Below, one piece after another: positions 57,637 through 64,000 of a DNA stretch of 64,000 nucleotides. Each line of letters begins with the position of its first letter. The stretch's first letter is position 1. Location: positions 1 through 64,000 of the forward strand of contig NZ_JAINFL010000019.1 in assembly GCF_022458895.1 (NCBI RefSeq), read 5' to 3'. The translations under genes and the position numbers were made by a program. This DNA comes from Roseihalotalea indica. Its GTDB lineage: Bacteria > Bacteroidota > Bacteroidia > Cytophagales > Cyclobacteriaceae. The notes under the pieces were generated by a model. The model saw only the letters and a list, made by a program, of their open reading frames with translations. It searched no databases and was not told where the DNA came from.

Positions 57637-59589
57637 TCAGCGTGACGCGGTCTTCTTAGGGGTTACGTACATTTTGCCGCGCATCACTTTGTAGTGGCCC
57701 GGGAAGGTGCAGACATATTCATAATCGCCAACGGATGGCGCTACAAAGTAAATGCTTTCGGACGTTTCGGGCTGTAGAAGACAAGTGTGAAACAACACTT
57801 CATCCATTTGGGGTACATAGCTCCGGTCGGCACCATCTAATCCTAAGCGCATACCTTGTTCTCCTACCTGATCAGCCGTATTAGGCTCGGTAACGACCAG
57901 ATTGTGTAGCATGTCATCATTATTCGCAAACGTAACCTGTACCCGGTCACCTTCAGCTACGGTGAAATCAGTAAGGTCAAATTTCAATCCGGGTTCTGTA
58001 CCTATTGTGATTACCACATCAGGCTTATCCCAGTCTTCGGGCATTTCTGTTACCCGCTTTTCGGATTCTTCGCAAGGTTCTACGGTTTCAGTCGATTTGT
58101 CTTCATTTTGCGCAATGGGAGCGGGGGTTTGGGTTCCTTCCGCAAAATGATTCAAGGTGTAATAACCTACATCGTGTAATAAGGGCTGCCCAGTTGCTGA
58201 TCGTACGCCATCTACTCTTACTTCATGAATATAGCCCTCACGCAAACCATCTACATGCAGGCGAACCTTCGTCTTATCGTCAGAAATCTCTACATGACGG
58301 ACGGGACACGTCTGCTGATTGATAATAGGACTACCATAATCGCGATGGTAACTGTAAATAAAGCTAGTCATAGGATAGGACGCTATTTGCGAAGCGGTAG
58401 CCTCATCTACTGGCATGGTAAATTCTAGCTCAAACCCGTTGGCTACTGCTCGAATTGCTTTAATTTCAAATGGTGTTTTTCCAGTCCATACTAACCGTTG
58501 TAAACTATAAGGCTCGGGTCCGGTAGAAGCCCAACCACGGCTGGTCATACCAACATACATATTGTTGTCTGGCCCCCATATCATGCGTAAAATCCCGGAA
58601 GAGAAACCCTCGCGGAAGGGAAAACAGACACCCTGATACTCGCCGTTGATTTTCTCTAGGAAAACCCGCATAACCTTACTATGCCCCTGATCTCCCACAA
58701 ACAATTGTCCGGCAAAAGGGCCAAACCCACCAGCTGTGGTATCGGTAAGAATATCCGATGTAGAGATACCCATAATAGTATGGGGGAACCATACAGTTGG
58801 AGTTTTAAAACTGGAAATGTTTTTAGCAAACTCATGCATTAAGCCTGCTGAGTCAGGAATCATCTTTCGCTGAAGGTGTAAGGGGGAGTTGGGCTCCTGA
58901 CTCCAGTTTAGTCCGGCCGGGTTTCCAGCGAAATCGCCTTTTTCCAGATGAGTAATCCGGCCCGAACCGATCCAGTCACCCTGATTTTCACCGTAAAACA
59001 GGTCTCCATCCATATTAAAACCAATGCCTGCCGGGGAGCGTAAGCCGGTTGCCAGCGGAGTCATTTCTCCTTCTTCAGTTATTTGTAGCAGCCAGCCGCG
59101 CCATTTCGCTAAACTTTCCCCGTAACCAATCCAGCCTAGGTTGAGGGTAACCAGCATATCACCATTGGGGAGAAACAAGGGGCCATACGAATACTCATGA
59201 TAGTTACCCGATAAAGGCCATGAGAAGATAGAGCGATATTGGTCCGCTTTTCCATCACCATCCGTATCTGTCAGTTTGGTGACTTCTGCTCGCTGGGTTG
59301 TGTAAAATGCCCCGTTTTTATAGGCTAGCCCTAGTGGCTCGTGCAAACCATAAGCATACCGGGAAAAAGAAGGGTGGGCTGAAGTTGGTTGATCCAGCAA
59401 CCAAACTTCGCCTCTTCGGGTAGAAACTCCCAGTTTGCCATCGTCGGTAAATGATAACCCTCCCACTTCTAGTACAATGCTATCAGGAATAGGGATAGTC
59501 TCGATTCGGTAATAGTCACTTTCATTTTGGGCAAAAAGCCCGAGAGGTAGTGCCAGCAATAATAGAATATAGCCTACTAAATTTTTCAT
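57637..59589 (-). CDS. Exported PQQ-dehydrogenase-like β-propeller with C-terminal copper domain
   Basis: The 650-residue protein has a signal peptide ending at LGLFAQ. A six-bladed propeller of the GDH/sorbosone type follows (about 25–480: GGLSFTDDGKLGVSTRRGEV, GPLFLPNGDMLVTLNLGW, GLRSPAGIGFNMDGDLFYGE, LFVGDQGHSKVMRVF). The C-terminal cupredoxin domain (about 525–645) has His in DDMLHNLVV and Cys, His and Met in CTFPGHYKVMRGKM, the four type-1 copper ligands. Oxidation of a sugar and transfer to a copper centre is inferred. It starts 9 bp after the upstream gene, in the same operon. Confidence 0.87.
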   Translation of the reverse strand: MKNLVGYILLLLALPLGLFAQNESDYYRIETIPIPDSIVLEVGGLSFTDDGKLGVSTRRGEVWLLDQPTSAHPSFSRYAYGLHEPLGLAYKNGAFYTTQRAEVTKLTDTDGDGKADQYRSIFSWPLSGNYHEYSYGPLFLPNGDMLVTLNLGWIGYGESLAKWRGWLLQITEEGEMTPLATGLRSPAGIGFNMDGDLFYGENQGDWIGSGRITHLEKGDFAGNPAGLNWSQEPNSPLHLQRKMIPDSAGLMHEFAKNISSFKTPTVWFPHTIMGISTSDILTDTTAGGFGPFAGQLFVGDQGHSKVMRVFLEKINGEYQGVCFPFREGFSSGILRMIWGPDNNMYVGMTSRGWASTGPEPYSLQRLVWTGKTPFEIKAIRAVANGFELEFTMPVDEATASQIASYPMTSFIYSYHRDYGSPIINQQTCPVRHVEISDDKTKVRLHVDGLREGYIHEVRVDGVRSATGQPLLHDVGYYTLNHFAEGTQTPAPIAQNEDKSTETVEPCEESEKRVTEMPEDWDKPDVVITIGTEPGLKFDLTDFTVAEGDRVQVTFANNDDMLHNLVVTEPNTADQVGEQGMRLGLDGADRSYVPQMDEVLFHTCLLQPETSESIYFVAPSVGDYEYVCTFPGHYKVMRGKMYVTPKKTASR

Positions 59590-59598
59590 GATTTACGG

Positions 59599-61470
59599 TT
59601 ACCAAACAATGGTGTATGATATTTTTGTCGTGTCGCTTTGCATTCCTATAGGGAGTACCAGTTGTGCCTGTCCGCCTTGTTGCCGCTCAATAGGTGTACC
59701 TGCTGCCTTTGGTAAGGTTATATAGTAATGGTCATCTACACTATAGCTGCCATCGGGCAAATGTTTTATGGAGTTTCCTTCGGCCACCAAACAATACCAT
59801 GAAGCTTGTGGCTTTTTACTAGCTACTGTAATTGTACGGGTGAGGCTGCGCTCTTCCTGTTTTCGTTCCACCTGATCTTGCATGAGAGCATCCGATAATT
59901 GATACTCAAATACGGGCAACCCAGTTGGAGTGAGGTGGTATCCCAGATAGCGTTGCTGTTGTGATTCCATGTCAATAGAATCTGGCCAATCACTTCGTGA
60001 GGAAGCTAATTTGGCAATGGAAGGACGATGAGCCAGGGTCATTACTCCGCCCAGGGCTGTTATTGTCTGATCCTCTCCTCGGCCATCCCACATTTGAGTA
60101 GCATCTATAAAATTGCCGCCCCAGGCAGAAAGCAATGCGCCGTTGCGCAAATCGTACACATAATTAACGTTAGAAGGCAACCCCACTGCCATAGTGTGGG
60201 TTCTTTTAGTATTGTCTAACCACCAAAACCCTCGCTGAAAGATAGGGTTGTTGGTTACTTCCACTACATGGGGGGGCGGTGGTTCTTGTCGAGGGATTGA
60301 TCCAGGCGCCTGTAGTGCTGTAACCGGAATTTCAGGTCCTTCGTATTCCCAGGCCAATCCTTGTCGCCATGACTGACCGGGTTTGCTAAAGACCAACTTG
60401 AATGAATGCTCACCTTCGCTTAGAGATACCTGGCCGTAACCGGGTTCATCCACCCGTTCGCCCTGCATATGGTTAACTACTTCGTGTTCATCAATATATA
60501 ACCAACCGGCGCCGGCAGAGCGCAGTGTCATCAAATAATCTCCGCTAGCCGGAGCTGTAAGAGTTCCAGAAAAGACCAGTGCATACCTTTCTGGCTGTTG
60601 GGCAAACAAGTAGCTGATAGAATCAACTTCGCCACTTCGTTGAGGTTCCAGAGTTTGCAGTGTATCAGAAGTGTAAAATTGTCCATCGTAGCGTTGGTAG
60701 GTCATATCGGTAAGTGTGATATGTTCAGTACCATATCGTTTGTAACGAATATTACGGAATGCCATTGGCCCATGGTCCCCCTGAAACATGACAGGACCCA
60801 TAGGTTGCTCATCATCAAAAGCTGCTGAGCGGGTTGGTCCGCTAACCGAGACATTTTCGTGAATAACTACTCCATTCAAAGTAACCTTCTGGAAAAGTGC
60901 ATCACGAATCTTTTTACCTTGATCATCAAACCGGGGTGCCTGAAATTTGATAGAGAGGTGTTGCCATAAGCCAGGAGCATAACAGGCATTGGTTTGCGGT
61001 GCGGTGCCTTCATATCCCTGGTTACCTTGCCATCGTTCGTAAATACCTCCACAATCTCCAAAGCTTACACTATCCTTTCCCCAACTATCAAACAGTTGCA
61101 CTTCATACCTGCCTTGGAGGTAAATACCCGAATTGGAACCTTTAGGCATCATAAAATCAAGATCCAGATCCAGATCGCCGTGTTCAAAAGAGGTAAATAG
61201 ATGTTGTCCGTTATTTTCTTGCGGTAAGTTGACTAATACTCCCCTGCCTGGTTCTGTCACTAAAGCAGCTTCCTGATGGCGGTTAGCATATACATCTCCG
61301 GCTATCTGCCAGTTATCAGACGTTTCTTGAAAAGAAGATAAATCTACGAGAGAAATTTCCTGACTTGGTAAGCGAGTAGATGTAAATGGGGAGGAATGTT
61401 CGGAGGAAGATGAGCAGGAAATGTAAAAGAGCGTGCTAAAAGATAAAATAATAGCCGATGTGTAGTTCAT
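59599..61470 (-). CDS. DUF1080/3-keto-disaccharide-hydrolase-like lipoprotein with PA14 domain
   Basis: The 623-residue protein has a lipoprotein signal (LFYISC, Cys near 19). A DUF1080 domain follows (about 40–245, YANRHQEAALVTEPGRGVLV, SNSGIYLQGRYEVQLFDSWG, GPVMFQGDHGPMAFRNIRYK), then a PA14-like sugar-binding domain (about 255–370, PASGDYLMTLRSAGAGWLYI). The last 230 residues are an unassigned domain. DUF1080 proteins are proposed to act on 3-keto sugars or glycosides. Position 9 bp upstream of the copper dehydrogenase suggests one pathway of extracellular sugar breakdown. Confidence 0.85.
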   Translation of the reverse strand: MNYTSAIILSFSTLFYISCSSSSEHSSPFTSTRLPSQEISLVDLSSFQETSDNWQIAGDVYANRHQEAALVTEPGRGVLVNLPQENNGQHLFTSFEHGDLDLDLDFMMPKGSNSGIYLQGRYEVQLFDSWGKDSVSFGDCGGIYERWQGNQGYEGTAPQTNACYAPGLWQHLSIKFQAPRFDDQGKKIRDALFQKVTLNGVVIHENVSVSGPTRSAAFDDEQPMGPVMFQGDHGPMAFRNIRYKRYGTEHITLTDMTYQRYDGQFYTSDTLQTLEPQRSGEVDSISYLFAQQPERYALVFSGTLTAPASGDYLMTLRSAGAGWLYIDEHEVVNHMQGERVDEPGYGQVSLSEGEHSFKLVFSKPGQSWRQGLAWEYEGPEIPVTALQAPGSIPRQEPPPPHVVEVTNNPIFQRGFWWLDNTKRTHTMAVGLPSNVNYVYDLRNGALLSAWGGNFIDATQMWDGRGEDQTITALGGVMTLAHRPSIAKLASSRSDWPDSIDMESQQQRYLGYHLTPTGLPVFEYQLSDALMQDQVERKQEERSLTRTITVASKKPQASWYCLVAEGNSIKHLPDGSYSVDDHYYITLPKAAGTPIERQQGGQAQLVLPIGMQSDTTKISYTIVW

Positions 61471-61525
61471 AAAGGGTAATCATATTCGAGCTCATAAAGC
61501 TACTATATTCTTCTAGAAGATAAAA

Positions 61526-61846
61526 TCAGGGGAGGTTATCATGAATTCTTTGCTGCGAGCCTATAATCTGTAAGATCTCTTTCTGCATGTACTCATCCTC
61601 GTAACGAGTCATGTTATCAACTTTACGTTTCTTCTCCTTAAATGCGCTTTTCCAGCACAAGATAGCTAGCAATACATTTGAGATAATTGGAAGCAAACAA
61701 CCTATACTAAACCATAACCAAAATGATCTACCATGGCTATAGGCAAAATAACCGGTAATGGCAGGGATGGCAAAAAAGAAGGCGAGTACGAAAAAAGCAA
61801 TATCTAATAACATACTAAAGCTTTCGGTTATGATGGATGCTACCAA
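61526..61846 (-). CDS. Small membrane protein, unknown function
   Basis: This protein of about 106 residues has two hydrophobic segments (about 13–33, LLDIAFFVLAFFFAIPAITG, and 40–62, FWLWFSIGCLLPIISNVLLA). A charged tail follows (KEKKRKVDNMTRYEDEYMQK). I do not recognise the family, but the first helix plus GRSFWLWFSIGCLLP pattern recalls small envelope proteins of the superinfection-exclusion or phospholipase D-nuclease N-terminal type. The start may be the internal Met at residue 12. It lies upstream of the lipoprotein operon but 55 bp away. Confidence 0.6.
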   Translation of the reverse strand: MVASIITESFSMLLDIAFFVLAFFFAIPAITGYFAYSHGRSFWLWFSIGCLLPIISNVLLAILCWKSAFKEKKRKVDNMTRYEDEYMQKEILQIIGSQQRIHDNLP

Positions 61847-62179
61847 AATTCAAACGATGAAGGCCTTCAGATAATTCTTTTTTGGATTCAAATAACTCGC
61901 TATTTCTCCTATTAGTACTATATTTTTTTTAGAATAGTACGTATTTCAGATGTGGTTTTTTTTATAAAAAACGTAATTCTGTCTTACTGATAAACACATC
62001 TCTTTACGCCATTTCCTTTTTCCTCTCTAAAATTCAACAATCTTCAGAAAAAAATAAGATTAGGTATAGTCATCTGAGTAAAAAGTACGCTGTAAGAATT
62101 AATCGAATAAATAATATAATTTTTACAATATATATTCCATATTTGTATCTAAGCTAGACAGGATGTAAATATAACCAGT
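61847..62179. other. Intergenic stretch before the YfiR gene
   Basis: About 330 AT-rich bp hold the promoters of two divergent genes. TTTTTACAATATATATTCCATATTTG near 62119–62145 has a −7-like box only approximately. No gene or RNA is supported. Confidence 0.3.
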
Positions 62180-62695
62180 TTGACAATGAAGAAGATAACA
62201 ACCGTATTATTTTTTATCGTTTTTTTATCAGGGTATGCTCAGGCCCAAGAGTATAAGTATCACCCGATCTTTATCTACAATTTTAGTCGTTATATAGAAT
62301 GGCCTGATAGCCAGAATAACACTGACTTTGTGGTAAGTGTAATCGGAAAAGCGGAGGCTTACCGGGAAATGGTCGATATATCAGAAAAGAAAAAGACCAT
62401 TAAAAACCGAAACTTCGTTGTTCGCCAATGTTCTGATATTAGCGAGGCTAATAAAAGTGATATTGTATTCATTACCCGAGGTACCCGAATCAAACCTGAA
62501 GAAATACAACAATTACGAGCCACCGGTACATTAGTAATTACGGAACTGGATAATATCGTACAGAAAGGGTCTCACATCAACTTTATTGCCACTCAGGATT
62601 CAAAGCTAGGATTTGAGTTGAACTCCCAGGCAGCTTCCGATACCGGATTTAAAGTTGCCGGTGCTCTAGCTACCTTGGCTACTAAAACATATTAA
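62180..62695 (+). CDS. YfiR family (DUF4154) periplasmic protein
   Basis: The 171-residue protein has a signal peptide ending at YAQAQ. The YfiR core reads YHPIFIYNFSRYIEWPDSQN, VVSVIGKAEAY, SDIVFITRGTR, LVITELDNIVQKGSHINFIA and LGFELNSQAASDTGFKVAGA. In Pseudomonas YfiR represses the diguanylate cyclase YfiN, so a role in envelope signalling is possible, but no GGDEF partner is here. It is a single gene, convergent with the E2 gene. Confidence 0.88.
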   Translation: MTMKKITTVLFFIVFLSGYAQAQEYKYHPIFIYNFSRYIEWPDSQNNTDFVVSVIGKAEAYREMVDISEKKKTIKNRNFVVRQCSDISEANKSDIVFITRGTRIKPEEIQQLRATGTLVITELDNIVQKGSHINFIATQDSKLGFELNSQAASDTGFKVAGALATLATKTY

Positions 62696-62723
62696 ACTTT
62701 AAAGTAACAAAATACGAGTTAGA

Positions 62724-62817
62724 CTTTTACTTTGTGGTTTGAGTTAAGGCTTCGGCAGGGACATCGCTTTCCGCATTGTCTTATGCTGAAGTCTTTCTCG
62801 TTTCCACAAAGTAAAAG
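62724..62817. repeat. Long inverted repeat between convergent genes
   Basis: CTTTTACTTTGTGG (62724–62737) and CCACAAAGTAAAAG (62804–62817) are perfect 14-bp reverse complements with 66 bp between. Inside, CTTCGGCA and TGCTGAAG can pair with one G·T. The structure ends in AAGCTTTTATAGG. It could act as a terminator for both genes or be a small insertion; which one cannot be told. Confidence 0.6.
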
Positions 62818-62832
62818 CTTTTATAGGCATTT

Positions 62833-64000
62833 TTATAAAGAGCGGTTGCCATCGAATTGCTCCAGATAGTCAGCTACTCGCTTGACAAACATACCCCCTA
62901 ACGCGCCATCAACTACTCGATGATCATAGGAGTGAGAAAGATACATTTTATGGCGGATAGCAATAGCATCTCCTGTAGGGGTTTCAATAACACTTGGTTT
63001 TTTTACGATAGCTCCCACTGCTAATATTGCTACTTGGGGTTGCATAATAATGGGAGTGCCCAGAATATTACCGAAAGAACCAATGTTCGATAGGGTATAA
63101 GTACCATCAGCCAGATCAGCGGCAGTAAGGCGGTTGGTGCGAGCTTTATCTGCCACTTTGTTTACCTGCTTGGTCAAACCTAATAGGCTTAATTGATCTG
63201 CATCTTTAATGACAGGAACAATCAGGTTTCCGTTAGGCAATGCTACGGCCATGCCCACATTAATATGTTTCCGCTTAATAATGTTCTCTCCATCTACTGA
63301 GACATTTACCATAGGGTAATCTTTTAAAGCCTGGGCTACAGCTTCAATGAAGATTGGAGTGAATGTTAATTTTTCGCCTTCCCGTTGCTCAAAAGCTGTT
63401 TTGACTTTGTTTCGCCACAGCACCAGGTTCGTTACATCAGCTTCAACAAAAGAGGTGACATGAGCAGAGATACGTTTGGAGTCAAGCATACGAGTGGCTA
63501 TCATCTTACGCATTCTGTCCATAGCAATTACTTCATCCTGTTCACCAGTGGTAACTGGCACCGTAGAAGTAACAGAGCTTTCCTGACCAGATGGGGGAGT
63601 GTGGCCATTGTTGGGGCTCTTACCGTTAGAATCGATATAATTAAGAATATCTTTTTTAGTGACTCGCCCTTCTTTGCCTGTTCCCTCAATTTGCTCCAGC
63701 TCAGCTATAGAAATTCCTTCTTCCCGGGCAATGTTTTTTACTAGAGGAGAGTAGAATCGAGTAGTTTCAGTTTTAGGGGTTGACCGCGTTCTTCCAACTT
63801 CAGCCACTGGAATTTGACCACCTTGTGCTGGAGTGTTTTCCGCTTCATGCACTGCTGCTGCTTCATTCCCTTCTTCATTGGCTTCTCCCGAGCCTTCATT
63901 TTCTATAATTGCCATGGCCTTTCCTACTTGCGCTACATCGCCTTCCTGTACCAGAATTTTTTGCAGGATACCACTATGAGAAGCTGGTACCTCAGTATCA
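62833..64000 (-). CDS. 2-oxoacid dehydrogenase E2 (dihydrolipoyl acyltransferase), 5' end outside window
   Basis: The visible frame runs off the right edge. It holds the C-terminal part of a lipoyl domain (DTEVPASHSGILQKILVQEG, lipoyl Lys just beyond the edge) and an acidic linker. The E3/E1-binding domain follows (RFYSPLVKNIAREEGISIAE, EGRVTKKDIL), then the catalytic domain with RKMIATRMLDSKRISAHVTS and the active-site HRVVDGALGG. It transfers acyl groups from lipoamide to CoA. The absence of neighbouring E1 and E3 in view prevents telling pyruvate, branched-chain and oxoglutarate types apart. The ATG at 63915 is internal and not the real start. Confidence 0.93.
   Translation of the reverse strand, partial: DTEVPASHSGILQKILVQEGDVAQVGKAMAIIENEGSGEANEEGNEAAAVHEAENTPAQGGQIPVAEVGRTRSTPKTETTRFYSPLVKNIAREEGISIAELEQIEGTGKEGRVTKKDILNYIDSNGKSPNNGHTPPSGQESSVTSTVPVTTGEQDEVIAMDRMRKMIATRMLDSKRISAHVTSFVEADVTNLVLWRNKVKTAFEQREGEKLTFTPIFIEAVAQALKDYPMVNVSVDGENIIKRKHINVGMAVALPNGNLIVPVIKDADQLSLLGLTKQVNKVADKARTNRLTAADLADGTYTLSNIGSFGNILGTPIIMQPQVAILAVGAIVKKPSVIETPTGDAIAIRHKMYLSHSYDHRVVDGALGGMFVKRVADYLEQFDGNRSL

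Overview
The window looks like a chromosomal segment of a Bacteroidota bacterium, most likely order Cytophagales. The indicators are the ruvA–sprA–gcvH–VanZ–tonB order, a 2.4-kb-residue SprA (type IX secretion translocon), GWxTD, DUF2911, DUF2723 and TIGR03643 family proteins, TAnnTTTG-type promoters and few Shine-Dalgarno sequences. Coding is dense on both strands. I saw no tRNA, rRNA or CRISPR array. Family names come from recognising sequence patterns, not from database searches.

Region 1 (about 1–6.4 kb) is an accessory zone that behaves like a piece of integron cassette array. The right end of an IS3-family element has cut a PD-(D/E)XK (Rpn/PDDEXK_2) gene. That gene remnant is followed by an attC-like site, a small membrane-protein cassette, and a second attC-like site whose outer arm is complementary over 12 bases to the start of the same cassette. 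Then come three dihydrofolate-reductase-like (RibD_C) genes, two of them sharing a duplicated 75-bp leader, and small stand-alone enzymes typical of cassettes (methyltransferase, VOC protein, RBBP9-like hydrolase). An AraC remnant and a scrambled stretch close the zone. No integrase is in the window.

Region 2 (6.4–20 kb) is rich in small stress and resistance genes: a MarR regulator with a perfect palindromic operator next to a rifampin phosphotransferase (rph), a DUF2306 membrane protein, an ECF sigma factor overlapping a membrane protein, an ABC-F ATPase followed by a broken P-loop ATPase, a formylglycine-enzyme-like protein, an ArsR–SRPBCC pair with its own operators, a Tag-type DNA glycosylase, a VOC protein and an amidase. 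Five copies of an undescribed 150–180 bp MITE-like repeat with inverted ends lie in Regions 1–2 and at 44 kb. The 44-kb copy supplies the last codons and stop of a small gene.

Region 3 (20–39 kb) is core: a polysaccharide flippase, an exported Hint-domain protein, ClpB, a TPR/SpoIIE phosphatase, then ruvA, sprA, gcvH, a VanZ-like protein and a TonB-like protein.

Region 4 (39–64 kb) holds two Tat-exported Gfo/Idh/MocA oxidoreductases flanked by two related small proteins of unknown function, a purple-acid-phosphatase-like enzyme, a GWxTD–rlmB pair, a large DUF2723 membrane protein, and a very GC-rich hairpin island at 51.3–51.5 kb. It continues with a DUF2911 protein, an AAG-type glycosylase, a DUF4956–VTC–CotH operon, a universal stress protein, an exported glucose-dehydrogenase-like protein carrying a copper domain with a DUF1080/PA14 lipoprotein, a YfiR protein and the 3' part of a 2-oxoacid dehydrogenase E2 gene that runs off the end. 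The most unusual items are the cassette junctions, the MITE-like family, the GC-rich hairpin island and the Hint-domain protein.
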